A stretch of 64,000 nucleotides of DNA, from contig JAFREQ010000067.1 in NCBI GenBank assembly GCA_025331565.1, positions 1,302,001 to 1,366,000 of the forward strand, given 5' to 3'. Positions 36,901 to 49,200 of the stretch are shown here, piece by piece. This DNA comes from Holacanthus passer (Eukaryota > Chordata > Actinopteri > Pomacanthidae). The position numbers were made by a program, and so were the translations under genes. The notes under the pieces were generated by a model. It saw nothing but the letters and a program-made list of their open reading frames with translations. It was not told where the DNA came from and did no database searches. How positions within the stretch are numbered: the stretch's first letter is position 1; each line of letters starts with the position of its first letter.

Positions 36901-37854
36901 GACAGCCTCTAACTAAAAGCCGTGGTGGAGAGGAGTGAGAAATGTCGATACAAATAATCCAGAAGAGGCAGAAAGAGGGGCGACCAGGGCAGCCACCGGA
37001 TCCATCAAAGAGCTGGCGAACAAAACAAATGTAGTTTGGCGGAAAAAAAAAACCCAGCAAGAGTGTGCTCAAGCTGCAGTGATGCTAGGTGACCCTGGCA
37101 GAAAATGGACGGAGGGGCCTCGTGCCCTGAGCTACAGCCTTGACTTTGAACGCACCGGAGAGGAGTTGGACCGCAGGAAAAACTACTCCAGAGGTTGCTC
37201 TGATAGGTTGACAAATATGACTGAACTGACACTAATGCCATGTAGCTCTTTTGCTCTAATTGTTGATTCAATTTGCTAATGACTAATTTGATTTAAGTGG
37301 CAGGCACATCTCCATGTGTGCAGGACATGGAGAGAGGAAAAAAAAAACGGACTGGAGGTGGCGTGATGGCTTGTCACGCAAAGGCTGCTCGCCTATGAAT
37401 ATTCCATGAGAGTTCACACTTAATTGTTTCTGATTTGTTTATTTTTTTCAATACAGTGCTTTAGCGCACACTCCATCAGTCCCTGTGTTGACACCCCGTG
37501 CAACCCTCCCCCCCACCCTGCCTGCCCCCCCCCGCTCATGCCACCCTCTCCTCACCATCCCCCACACTTTCACAAGTGGTGCTCAGATGTCCATCAAACA
37601 CGGCAATGAAGGATCACTATAAGTTGTTGGAGCCTGTCAACAAAAGCACTCTACCACTTTGTCCCCCCTGTTCTCCCTTGTTGAGCCCGCTGGAGATCTC
37701 TGATGTGAAGGAGCAGATGAATTTCTAACCAGACATTTTCGGGGCCCCTATTGAGCGCCGCTACCTGTTGCCAATGCAAATGGATTCCAACTCCAAAGAT
37801 CCAAAGGAAGCGCATTGTTCCACCACTGAGTGTTTGAGTCCACTTGCGTGTTTG

Positions 37855-37990
37855 TTTGCCTCTCGGAGTGGACGCGCCGCTTCGGTTAGATCGGGAATAA
37901 CGGTCGAGCGTGACCCCGCCGTTGCACTCCGGCGCCGCGTTCGGGCGCGTATAGCGAGCGAGGCGGCAGCACATGGCAGTTCAAAGCGTC
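37855..37990. other. Small CpG-rich patch
   Basis: Short but dense run of CpG dinucleotides (GACGCGCCGC, CCGGCGCCGCG, CGGGCGCGTATAGCGAGCG) in otherwise CpG-poor DNA. On the minus strand a strong donor, GTGG|GTAAGT, lies to its right near 38130. Possibly an unmethylated promoter; transcription is not demonstrated. Confidence 0.35.
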
Positions 37991-38409
37991 TGCCTTCCCA
38001 GTTTCCAGCGGTGCCGACAGAAAGAGCCAGGGTAAACGTTTCAGCAGCGAGAGTTGTTTGTGCTAACGTTGATATAAACGTCTTCCAATATGGAAACTGT
38101 AACATAAGAAGAGGATGAAGACAAGAGCACTTACCCACATGAAAGCCACGAGGGACGACCTCAGACGGAGCTCTTCTCCTCTTGCTTACTGGAAGCTTTG
38201 GCGTCCATCCGTTTGTAAGCGCTCCAAGCCTGTTGAGTGTTCTCCTGTAGGGCTTTATTTTTTTTGAAACCCCTCTCTGCCCCGGCTCTCCTACACCTTT
38301 GTACTTGTGTACTTGCCTTGTTCTGGCCGGACTTGTAAAGAAGCGAATCTCTTTCCTTTTTGCCTTTTATCCTCTCCCTTGATGGGTCTTCTGACTTGCA
38401 AATCACGCC

Positions 38410-38600
38410 GTGATATTGAATGGGATTGACATTTTCAGATGTAAATACATAGAATATTTCATATTTAGTAATGGGCGATGGAAAGTGGATGGAAGTCTAA
38501 TTATGGTATAATGATATTTTTCCCTCTCAGATCTGCCGGGGCCGGCGAATGTGCTGCTATGGAGATTATGAATAAATATGGCCATGTATTTATGTATTAA
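38410..38600. promoter_or_regulatory. Candidate conserved enhancer-like element
   Basis: Unique block with GTCTAATTATGGTATAATG, GGAGATTATGAATAAATATG and GCCGGCGAATGTGC, grading into an ATTTATGTATTAATT-like imperfect repeat at 38586-38660. No coding signal. Confidence 0.25.
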
Positions 38601-39583
38601 TTCATCTGTGTGTGGATATTTATTTGGTGTTTGTTCATGTATTCATGTATTAATTTATACGTTTGGGTCCTTGTTTCGTCTGGACAAACGAGGCCGCTGT
38701 GAAACCGAGAGCTTCCCTCGGATTTCGAATCACCGGAAGTCGGAAGGGAAGCGACCAATCAGAGGAGATGACGCGTGTTTTTCGGAGTTTCCAGAAAAGA
38801 AAGACAAAAGCTGACAGAAAGAGAAACTTTACTAATATCTCCAAGTTCTTCTTCTTCTTACTGCTGATGTGAGTTGCTGATGCGAAGCCCGGAGAAATCC
38901 GAGCAGGTCACAGGAGAGCGACAGTTTAGGGCAGTTTATATTAGTATTGATAAATAAACATTATTTAAAACATCTGTCAGGCCCGGTTAAATATCCTCGG
39001 CGTGGTTCAGTTGCTTCACCAACCCAGGGCATCGAATATTTAATTATTGTACTAACTGAATAATGAAAAAGTCAATTTCCAGACCGACGCCCGTATGCAG
39101 AAGACAATTGCATTTCTAATATCTGCATGTGAAATCTTCTTCACACACCCTCCCCTTCCCGCGTCCCGTCTCGATGCCTCGCAGGGCTGCGAAGTCTCCT
39201 GCATTACCATAGCTCCCTTCCTGACTAAGTCTGTTCCTCATATTCACTTGTCGTGGCTAATTACGTGTTTAACCCTGCGCTGGTGAGCTTGTTTTACATT
39301 CAAATTTATGGGGGACCTCGCTGATCTGAAGAAGCGGGAATGAGCGGGGACACGACGGCGAAGATCAGTCTTCTGGTAATTGATTACCGTCTTAGGAAAA
39401 GGGACAGCTTCCAGAGGGCTGCCGCCTCGGAGTTGTTGACCTTTGACCTTTGGCAGGGTTGCAAATAAAAAATGCAAAGGTCACAGGTGGATGGAGGGAG
39501 GGAGGAGTGAACATTTATATTTGTATATTTGCAAAATGATGGTTTTACTGTATTTACTTTTCCTATTTTTTTTTCTGGAGGCG

Positions 39584-39629
39584 ACTATTATTATTATTAT
39601 TGTCATTATTATTATTATTATTATTATTT
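39584..39629. repeat. (ATT)n microsatellite
   Basis: ATT trinucleotide run with one GTC interruption, encoding poly-Ile in false frames. Confidence 0.9.
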
Positions 39630-40331
39630 GTTCTGTCATGTGATTTGCATTTTTATTACCAGCAAATGCAAATATTGCTGTTTTCATATTAACACGATGC
39701 TGTAGCAATAATTTTCTGATCTTGTTGCTTGTGGAATAAATAATTATGCATATGTTGTCAATATTTACATTTCCACTGTTTAATTTAATTCTAATGGAAG
39801 TCCCTGGGCGATACGAGCAGCAGCTAATAGAAGAGAAATGATTAAAGCTTTCTCCATAATAACCCTGCTGAAACACAACTTGCTCTACTGTAATCTAATG
39901 TAGCATTTCAGTGTTTATAGACTACGGCAACTTTGATCACTTCTATCGTTGATTTAATTTCCCAATGTAATTTTTCAAACCATCTTTAACGGACATCTTC
40001 TCTGATAGGTTTTATTAGTTTCGCTGCACAAATAAAAAGGAAACAACTGTTTGTGTGTGTTCCTGCATTGTGAATAAACTCCTTGGGCGTGTGTGTAACA
40101 GCTCGGACTCGCTTTTTAATCATTGCCACACACACACACCCTCTCCTCTGTACAGTGGTTCCATTGTGCTGAAAGCAGTGTGTATGGTGTGTGTTTGTGA
40201 GTGTGTTTGGCATGCAGTACCAGGCCGGGTCAAAGCAGCTTAGTTCCGATCTGTTGGGTGACCTGCCCGAGCCTCGCCGGCCTCACTGACCCGCATGATT
40301 TCATTATAGAGAGGTGAGGCGCATGGCCTGT

Positions 40332-40367
40332 GCACACACACACTCACAGTCACACACACACACACAC
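40332..40367. repeat. (CA)n microsatellite
   Basis: CA run interrupted by TCACAGT. Confidence 0.88.
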
Positions 40368-40529
40368 GGAGGTATGTGCATAAATACAATTAAGGCAAAT
40401 ATACACACACTCGGGCGAACATCCACCATATGCATCGACACATACACTGTACGTATATTCCTTTTATTTTACTGAGTGAATTTTCATTTCAATTCAAGGA
40501 CATTTTAAATAAATTAATAAAAACAAGAC

Positions 40530-41060
40530 CGTGTGTGCAATTCTGAAATATTTTTGCAGGTACAAGGAAGTAATGAAATAAAGCAACACCAAAAACAAGC
40601 CAGAGCATCTGATCCATTCGAAACTGCATCGATTAAAAAAAAAAAAAAAACTGAGGCTTGTTTCTGAACCTTGAAACCATTTGCAGATACAAAACAGTGT
40701 TGATGTGATACCAGACTGAAAACAAGCTCAAGTTTGTGCTCCAATCAAAATTGCACTGACAAAAAAGCCAAAAATGAATTCTTCAACTGTGAATATTTGT
40801 GGAGATACAAGACAAAACAAGTTTCTCTGGTTCCTTCAGAATTGCACAGACAAAAAGTCAAAAATATGGTTGTGTTTCTAAAACCTTAAACATTTTGCAG
40901 ATACAACCAGTAATGACACGATACAAGCGACAACATCTGGTCGATTCACAATTGCATTAACAAATTGACAAATATAAGGTTGTATTTATGGAACCTTCAA
41001 AATGTTTGGAGCTTGAAAGCAGCAACAACATGACAACACCAAAAACAAGCCATGAGGAAT
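40530..41060. repeat. Diverged tandem array, about five units of 95-126 bp
   Basis: A recurring pattern is visible: an ATTGCA..ACAAAAAG.CAAAAAT block, a TTGT.TTTCT.AA.CCTT block, then TTTGCAGATACAA. The last anchor or a variant occurs near 40556, 40681, 40799, 40896 and 41005. CACCAAAAACAAGCCA occurs in the first and last units. Units are strongly diverged from each other, so the array is old or was built from an unrecognised repeat. An A16 run lies inside at 40635-40650. There is no coding potential. The unit is not one I can name. Confidence 0.7.
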
Positions 41061-41069
41061 CAGACAAAT

Positions 41070-44000
41070 CTCACATGCAAGTTGCTGCTAATGTGTCCGT
41101 TGTTCATTTCCTGGAAAACCAATCCTGGAAGTTAGTAATTTAACTGTCACCAGAAGCACCGAGAACCTATTGATCCTCTAACAGCGAATCAACTTTTCAC
41201 CATGACATGACCACATAAATACACCTTTTGAAAAACTGATTTGAAACTGATTATAAAACATGTCAAGGACAGAAGCCCATTTCTGCAATTTGGCTTAAAC
41301 ACATGCACTTAAACAGAAACTCCCATACAGGCACCCTGCTGGGAGTAAACACTTCTTCGATCTGTTGCAACACAGGCGCGTGTGTGTTGAGGTTGGTGTA
41401 CTGAGCGCGACCACTAGATGGCGATCTAGGTTAAAGCAGTGTGCTGCTGTCGGGCCTGGAATAACAGGAACACAGTGCTTGTCAGCAGTCTACTGTTCTG
41501 TGGCAAGTGATCCTCCTTATTGAAGTGTACACACTCAGAGCATGTAGAGCTGTGGAATATGGAAGAGGATTTGGTTTCACTTTTTGCTGGGATTGAGGAT
41601 TTTTCTTACGTGCTTGCCTGAAAGCATAAAAAAAAAAAAAAACAATCCAGCTCTGAGATTCAGATCAAATCTATGACCCCAGGTGAGATCACACCACAGC
41701 TGATATCTGATTCTTCATTAGGGGAGGATTGTGTTTTGACCCCAGCTCGGCCCAATTAGGCTGAACAAAAATCAGGGTGACAAACTCTGTCTAGTTTATT
41801 TGTGATGAAAACAAAAATGTAGTAAAACATGATGATGAAATACATGAATTAGAAATAAATTAGTGATGGATTAAAGGAAAAAGTCCTGCTAATCCCAGAG
41901 ATATTGCAAAATACTAGAAGGTGTTTTTCCTCACATAACAAGGCGACGCTGTGCGATGGTCAAACTGTGGCTCTTGATCTAAAATTGGAAATCAATACAT
42001 GCAACAGCAGAATGAATCCAAGACGTACAGTACAGTGTTTAATCTGACAATTGTGAAAAAAGGTGTTTTTTTTTTTAGTCACAAATTCAACAAATCATGG
42101 CATAAAAAAAAACAACAAGAAGCAGAATTTTGAGTCACAGGTACAATCAGTGCTGCTGTGCTGGTTAATTAAGTGTAAAAGCTAAAGACTATTGCTGGAC
42201 ACAAAGGCGTTTTGATTGGCTGCACTGTGGTGAAATGGAAATCATATTAACAAAGAGCAGACAAGGTACCAAACACCTTATTTTTAAGGATGCTCAGGTG
42301 GAGGTAGCTGATAATATAACTGCTCTAACAGCATATTCTCAGGCCAAATCTGCTTCAACAAGCAGAAGAAACTGAATCTCTCCAACGCTACAAATACAAA
42401 CTTCACGGAGGCAGAAATCTCATTGGTTGAGTTTCATATCAGTCTGTGAAGCTTCAGGCCACAATGATGCTAATTGATGGAGTTGAAAAGCCAAATATAA
42501 GATCTGCAGCATCTTTTGAACACTTAGACTGTCCAACATTCAGCTTCTTGAAGTTTCTTTGATTGACAGCAAGTATGGGATAGAAAAAATGTTGACCTTC
42601 TCAATGATCCAAGAAAGTGTAGCCTCCATGTTTCTGTGGATTTCGAGCTGCTCACAAGTTAATTAGCAATCATGGAAACTGTGACAATACTTTCAAATCA
42701 TCACCTAATTTGATCCTTTGTATCATCTCATACTAGACATAACTCTTTGTATTTACTCTCTAAAAAACTACTTTTCTTCGCGATTTGAGAAACTGATTAG
42801 TTGACTGATCAAACCCAGTTAATCGAGTTTTCTTAAAAAGCAAAGTTGCTGATGGCTCCGTCCCAGCACTGAAGGACGGACATGAAACCAAACGAGTTAA
42901 AGAAAACAACAAGAGGGAGACTGCGTTTAAGGCCGGAGAATCAAAGCTTTTATTTGCATAACCTGCACAATACACGCATGCATACATCCCATCACTGTAG
43001 TATCTCATCACTTCTATCTCCGCCTCTTTCCAATCTCAGCCTTCTTTACATCAACTCTTTTTTCTCCGTCCTTTTCTTGTATTTCCTCCTCTCTGCACCT
43101 ATGCAAGTTGTCATTCTCTCACCATAATAGCGCTTCTGCGCCTTCATGTTGCTGGTTGTTTGCTTGAAACGTAATCTGCAGATGTAACAGAGGAAGAAAT
43201 TGAGTCTAACAAATGGCTTGAAAGGCTCACGCGGCATATCAAGCCCAAACCAACAAAGGCAGACAAAACGCCCGTCTTTTTTCCTCCCCTCAACATCTGA
43301 AGTTGATATTTTCAACAGAATAGCGCTCGGCTGACGTTCCCTGAATAAAGAAACGCTGCGTTTCGCCGCTGTTGTGTTGTGTTACGCTGTCATTCTGACT
43401 TGAATGGGAAAGTTGAGGCCCGTTTGTTTGGTTTAGCTGTTGAGGAGAAATGGGTTTGTTTGATTAACATTTTGCTCGCGCATGTCAGTTTCAGCAGCAT
43501 CATTTCTGTGGGGAAATGAAAAGAGCTGAGACTGAGGCTGTGTAAACTCCAGAATATGGGGAGACTTCTATCTATCCGTATAGTAGTAGTAAAATAAAAT
43601 GGCTTTTTGGCTACAATGGGGCCATAAAATCTATCTGAAATTAGCCTAACAGCAACTGTGATTATGGTCATTACTGCACACCGTGACCCACACATTACGA
43701 GAAATTACCTTAATCTGTCGGTGTGTCCAAAGCAGAAACCTGCAGCCGGAGCGAACTCTTGTTTCACTAATGTGCAGCGATAACATTGTTTTTGCCTCAC
43801 GTCCACAGTGTCCCATTTGGAGAGCCATGCCATCATATAGCCACCTCGCATTCTCTTATAATGCAGCATGAAAGGTTTTGTGGTGGAAAAGTGTGAGAAA
43901 CTGCGATGTGTGAGAATGCATGGAAAACCTGCTGCAACATCATTAACCAAAACCAAACATCTTCTTTACTGTATGTTACAGCTTGCTTCTCGCCGTCGTT

Positions 44001-44401
44001 CCATACATTCAACGCCAGCTGTTTGTTTCCCAAGTTTCTTAACACGAGCTTGTTAACTGTCGCTATCTATACATAAACCTATTCCCTCGTCTGTCACTTC
44101 TCTAATGGCGAAATCATGCGGGCGCCTCTTCCCCAACTCGTTCATTAGCTGCATAATAGCGAGCGACGTCACGAGCTGCTCGAGGCGAGTTGAAGTTTTC
44201 TGAATCTGTTGCTGTGATTCTTTGTTTATCATCTTAGTTTCTGATTTTTCTTGAAGAGGCGTGAAGTTTTATAAGAATCTCAGGATCTCTTCTTCTCACC
44301 TCATACGAGTGATTAATGATGTAAAAGAATGATGAACCACAAAACCTGGAATCTGGAATCCAAGGTCGAAAAGTGGTGTCACTGGATGCATATTAACTGT
44401 G
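41070..44401. other. Non-coding DNA, no gene seen
   Basis: Unique, mostly AT-rich sequence with short A or T runs (41628-41642, 42069-42078). Apart from the CTCF-like site at 41411, nothing is assignable. The frames between 42760 and 44056 overlap on both strands and look like chance. Confidence 0.45.
41411..41422 (+). promoter_or_regulatory. CTCF-core match
   Basis: CCACTAGATGGC fits the vertebrate CTCF core CCASYAGRKGGC at every position, followed by GATC. It is the best such word found in the window. It could insulate or loop the regulatory landscape, or it could derive from an old repeat end with similar wording. Confidence 0.35.
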
Positions 44402-44526
44402 CATCTGTACATTTGCCTCTGAGACGTAGTAGAATTATAAAGTTGCATAAAATAGAAATACTCAAGCAAAGTACAAGTATTTTGAAATTGGACTTAATGC
44501 ATTACTTGAGTACTTTCAACCACTGC
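44402..44526 (-). mobile_element. Decayed teleost non-autonomous repeat, copy D (reverse)
   Basis: On the minus strand it reads GCAGTGGTTGAAAGTACTCA, then ATACTTGTACTTTGCTTGAG, TATTTCTATTTTATGCAACT and CTACTACGTCTCAGAGGC. This follows the 5' portion of the family also present at 12005. Truncated at its 3' side. Confidence 0.68.
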
Positions 44527-44679
44527 TTATAACTAAAAACTTTCAAAAAACAGCAATTCATTCTTCTTCTCTCCAGAAAACAGGATGTTTATTATAGTTT
44601 CATGTCGAAGTAAAATTTGTATATAGTGTTTTAATTTTTGTCTTGTCTTTGTTTTTGTTTCTCACTCAATCACTCTTTT

Positions 44680-44757
44680 CCCTCTTGAGATGCTGTAACA
44701 AGTGAATTTCCCTCATGTGGGATCGATAAAGTTCATCTTATCTCATCTTATCTTACA
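44680..44757 (+). mobile_element. 3' end of a fish non-LTR retrotransposon
   Basis: GTGAATTTCCCTCATGTGGG and ATCGATAAAGTTCATCTTAT, followed by short TCTTAT-type repeats, match the 3' tail seen on many fish LINE copies (usually AATTTCCCCATTGTGGGATC then AATAAAG and a short tandem repeat). Such LINEs end in short repeats instead of poly-A (CR1/L2-like; clade inferred). The coding part is not present next to it, so this is a 5'-truncated copy. Confidence 0.62.
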
Positions 44758-45585
44758 GTTGGTGTATTGTGATTTTATTATCTTCTGCGTCCCAGCATGT
44801 GCAGCATGTTAGCCGTCGTCTAAACAAAGAAATGAAAAGAAGTTTCTGGTCCATTTCATAGCCATCAGTTTCTCCTCTGTCTGATAACATTTTTGTGAGC
44901 TGCTCCTTTGACCCATGAATTTCAATAGCCAGTGGGATGGAGGATGCAGAATGCAGCCTTTAATGACGGGCTGACTGTGCAACAAGCCAAGTCTTAAAGG
45001 GTTCGCTTAAAGACACAGTGCAGCCGGAGGAGTGGGCCGACTGTCTCACTGCGAGACAAGAAAATAAGGCTGATAAAAATTAGAGCGAAGCCGAGCATCG
45101 CAGTGAGTCTTGGGACATATTTTAAAGAAAAATCTAAGGAGATGTGAGGTGGTTGCTGCAGCTTTCAAAGAAACACTTACCGACGAATATTTGCTCTTTA
45201 AAGGTCTCTGCCACTCTCTGCATGATGAATCGCACTCCAAAACTTATTGTAAGGCCTGATAAATAATTGCTTTTCTGCTGCCGTTCACGTTATTGCATTC
45301 ATTTCTAATTCTTCTCTAATACTGAGAAAATGTATTAGCACCGCAGCGGAGTTCTGACTTGAATCAAGGTAATAGAAAATTTTTTATCAACCCTAAACCT
45401 CCACTCTCTCCTCAGGGATCAATAAAGCTAACAGTCTGATTCAGATGAAGTTTACACCCCTTCTCACGCAGCAGCATGTTTAGCCCCAACACTGCTCCTT
45501 GTTTCCTTATCAAACACTGATAATCTGTAAAATGGCTTCGAGGTGACCCTCCTTTCATGCCCTCAGGGCCTCTTGACCACCTCCC
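44758..45585. other. Non-coding DNA, no gene seen
   Basis: Unique sequence. A block near 45410-45432 (CTCAGGGATCAATAAAGC) vaguely recalls the LINE tail at 44700 but is too short to call. Confidence 0.4.
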
Positions 45586-45589
45586 CCGC

Positions 45590-46150
45590 CCGTGACACAG
45601 CGTGCACGGTGGGGATCCGCCGCGGCCCTCCTCTCCTCATTAACCTCATCTAATTAGATGGCAGGGAAGTCCATTGTTCGCCCTAATGAAGCCTCAATGG
45701 AAAGACAGGGCCTCGGCTGGCTCTTCTGACACCGCTGTGAAATTACAATCCTCGCCGCGCCTCCCTCCTTCCCCTCGTTTCTCCTTCTCTCCTCCATTCT
45801 GGTGGGCTTCCTAGAAGTTGGAGGTTGTCTACCGGAGAGATTGAGAGGCGGAAACGGAGCAGCGAGCGGGGCTGATAATCCGTGCGATAGCGCCACACAT
45901 TCCCATACTGCTAATTTTGCTCAGAGCCCAGGGTAGCATTAGCTCTGCTTAGCGCCCCCAGTATGGATCCCATCCACTAATTACTTGAGCTGCCGTGGTT
46001 CGCTGAGATTTAAGTACCACCTCAATGCCATTATCTTCCATCCCTACAGCTAGCCCCCATCGCCCGGGCCCTTTGTAGTGGAGGAGCGGAGGCTGCGGGG
46101 TTATTGATACAGGCCTCCCTCGCAGATAAGATCCACGGCGGTCCGAAGGA
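45590..46150. promoter_or_regulatory. Candidate conserved enhancer-like element
   Basis: GC-balanced unique sequence with CATCTAATTAGATGGCAG (a palindromic TAATTA site), CGCCCTAATGAAGCC, CCACTAATTACTTGAGC and TTATTGATACAGG. A purine/pyrimidine-rich interruption lies at 45760-45800. Texture suggests one or more conserved non-coding elements. Confidence 0.33.
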
Positions 46151-46499
46151 GCAACGCTGCTGTACCATATGGATCTTGAGGGAGGTGAATGGACTTGGAT
46201 CGGCGCCGGAAGGGGAAACAAAGAGCGCTGAAGGGCTGAGGGAGCGCACACACCTATGCGAGAAAATCAAAGGCGCGACAGGAGTGCAAGGTGGTGACTT
46301 GGGGGTTAAAATTGGATGGGGTATTTTTTGCCCTCCAGTGTTTTTTTCCCCCCCTTTTTTTTACCTCTTCTTTTTTTTTTGGAGGTGGGGGTTTCGCTCT
46401 CTGCTCACCCCAGAGCGACTAATTACAATTCACATGTCACACACTCCACACATAATAAGAGTTAGGAAACAGAATTAGAATATTCCAAAGGCCTGCAGG

Positions 46500-47060
46500 G
46501 GGTGTCATCTCGGGAGAAAGAGGGGAAAGTGTGTCTCTTTTTGCAGGGAGAAGGGGGGAGGAAAAAAAACGGGGTGAGGAACGGGGAGAGAATAGACGAC
46601 GCATGTGTTTATGTGCCAGTGCATGTGGCATGTGTAGTGTTTGTGAGGGAGAGGTGGGCGAGTGGGTGGCTCGGGGGCAGAGGGGGAGGCGACGGAGGGA
46701 GTGCGAAAAATCTACAACGCTCCCATGCTGTGCGTTCCTGCCTGATGCCGTCCCGCCGATACGCCCGCCACCCCTCTCTCTTCACACGTCGGGTGTCGCC
46801 TGCTTGGCGGCGGCGGCGGCTGCCTGTTAGGGTGGCAGAGGGGCGGCTGTGGTGGAGGAGTTTTCAGGGGAGGTGGAGGGCAATTGAGTGACATCTGCTC
46901 TGCCGAGATGAGGGGCAGGCGCGCTCCTGGCATTGGCGGCTGCCGTGTCGGAGGCGTTGGCACAGGGCTGACTGGGTACAGCAGGGGCGGCGGCGCCGGC
47001 AGCAGGCGGTGGATGGCCTTAACGGAGAACCGTTTGCTCAAACAGCATGACATCTCCTGG
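46500..47060. other. GC-rich patch with CGG repeat
   Basis: G-rich sequence passing into CpG-containing sequence (TTGGCGGCGGCGGCGGCTGC near 46805, GGGGCGGCGGCGCCGGCAGC near 46985). Long frames on both strands (129 codons +, 161 codons -) are low-complexity by-products. It may be a CpG-rich promoter or simple sequence. A CA run follows at 47070-47088. Confidence 0.4.
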
Positions 47061-47069
47061 AATGAAAGC

Positions 47070-47088
47070 ACCCACACACACACACACA
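47070..47088. repeat. (CA)n microsatellite
   Basis: Short CA run at the right edge of the GC-rich patch. Confidence 0.8.
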
Positions 47089-49200
47089 AATACACAACCC
47101 TGGCAACACACACCCGTCTATGCTTCCGTGCACACAAACTGGCACTCCGCCCTCCTTCTCTTGCTCTGTCACTTCCCTCTACTTGACTATTTCTCACCTC
47201 ACACTTCAGGTTTTCTCAAAGCCGCCATGTCCGGCACAGAATTGCCGTTCAAAGGCGTTTTCATCTGCAGTCTACTAACGTGGACAGTGTCAGCGCGACA
47301 CCGGGGTTCATTTATGTTGCCAATTACTTTCCTCGCCGCCTCGTCCCTTCCATCTCTACCTGTCTTTTCGTCTTTTATCCTCTTTCTCTTCGGGCTTCTC
47401 CAAACCAAACACCGTTAATGAACCGTGAAGCTGACATCTGCAAGAAAGCAACAACTACATTAATGTGAGCGGCGGCAACATCCCAAATCTATGCCTTGTC
47501 ACCTGCCACCTCCCAAAGAGAATACATAAGTAAACGGGACAAGAGGAGGGACGGGAAAGCGAAAGCATGTGAAGGAACGAGCTTTAGTAACTTACAGTTG
47601 GATGAGAATAAACATGTTGATAACTATCTATGGGTAACTTTGGTAGCTATTAGAGCGTAGCTGTGTTTCAAAATATGACGAAAGCTAATGGCAAATAGTA
47701 ATTTTCAGTGGAGGACGATGGATTCAGGTAACCCAGGGGTGACGGAAGAGAAAAAAAAAACAAGATGAGTGACGTTTATTAGATTGTATCTAAACGAATC
47801 TACCACTCTCTTCTGTCTTTCTCTCAGAAGTTGTTTCCCTCCTCTTTCATATCACCGCTGTTGTCGAGCCACTGTGACGCTGATGCGGTGTAAATTGATT
47901 TCCCGGAAGATGTGATGGATGAATAGAGAATGAACATCTTCATCGCTGACCCCGGCGCCGATTGCTTCTCCCCCTGCCCGAGCTGATGATTGACAAGGCT
48001 GCTAACGAGTGCCGTCGCCGGTCGTGTTATAATTTCGCTGTGTTGAAAACAGCCGAGACTCGGTCCCAAGGTAATGAGCTTCTGGAAGAGAGGGAGGAGA
48101 AAGGAGAGGAGAGGCTCACCCCGGGAGAGGTGAAATAAAAGAGTGGGAGTAAATAAAAAAAGGAGACAAAGCACATGAAAGTAGATTAGAAAGAAGTTGA
48201 GGTTATCATCGACTTGAGAGGGGCCGCTTCATTGTTTATCTGCTGTCTTGATGGATGTCTTTCAAGCTGCGGCTTCTTAGCTGCAATGTATTCACTCCTC
48301 CATCGCTGAGAGGCAAGAAATTTCAAACGGCGCCATAAAATGTGGTATTTGCATTAAAAGTATTTGATGTAAAAGTGCTGCGTGCTGCAGATTGTGTATC
48401 TCGGCGTGCACGTGCGCCAATATTCGAGCCTCTGCGTGTGTGTGTGTTTTAAGCAAATTCTGTGTGGAAAAGTATGCATTTATGTAAGTGTAATTGTTTG
48501 CATAATGCATGTAGCTATGTGTAAGACTCCTGCATGTGTTTGCGTGCGTGCATGTAATTTATTCCTCCACGTTGGGGCTGAGGCCAGGTCTCTCTCTGTT
48601 TATTTGGATGATTAGGAGGTGACAATATGTTGCTGATGATCAGGTTTATAATCAGCTACCATCACAGATTATTCTAACCTTGATTAAAGACCTGCAGTCT
48701 CCCTATCATCTCCCAGCTCAGCCTAATAAGATAGAACGACGCTCTGATTAATGCCAGAGAGCGACTAGTCATGACACAAAGGACAGGCCTGCATCACCGC
48801 AGGAGGACTCGGGGAAACTGTCACGCATCATACTTTGTTGTCTTTCTGATTTGTCTGCTTGATACAGGACCTTTGTCTTAATTATTTTTCTTTTACAAAT
48901 TAATCCGTGTGAGACTGATTCAGTTTTCATTACCGCAATAATAAGGACGGCGTTGTTGACGTCTGCCATGATTAGATATCAAAAGTAACGTCGCTGCTGC
49001 TGTGCATCCGTCTGCTAACGCGGCCGACGTCCCTCCCCTTTCGGAATAAGTCATAAACTCGTCAGCAAACTTTTCTTTTGTCTTCTCCATGATAAGGATG
49101 TTGATCGTGTGTGTGTTTGTGTTTGATTCATTGTGCTGCGAGGTGGTGCTGAGGTCCCGGAGGTGTGTAGGTTGACTGACTGAATGAGTCGCTCTCACAG
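47089..49200. other. Non-coding DNA, no gene seen
   Basis: Unique sequence. 47880-48060 and 48600-48770 are balanced and enhancer-like (GTAAATTGATTTCCCGG, CTAATAAGATAG). A poly-A stretch lies near 47751. No supported exon. Confidence 0.4.

Noticed and set aside
38095..38135. A 38-nt intron on the minus strand between GTAAGT and TTACAG
   Set aside because: Below the size vertebrate splicing normally handles; the donor may still be real with a more distant acceptor.
45405..45435. Second LINE 3' tail (CTCAGGGATCAATAAAGC)
   Set aside because: Too short and without the preceding conserved block or the terminal short tandem repeat.
46712..47197. 161-codon open frame on the minus strand
   Set aside because: Proline-rich by-product of G-rich and CGG repeats, with an equally long frame on the opposite strand.
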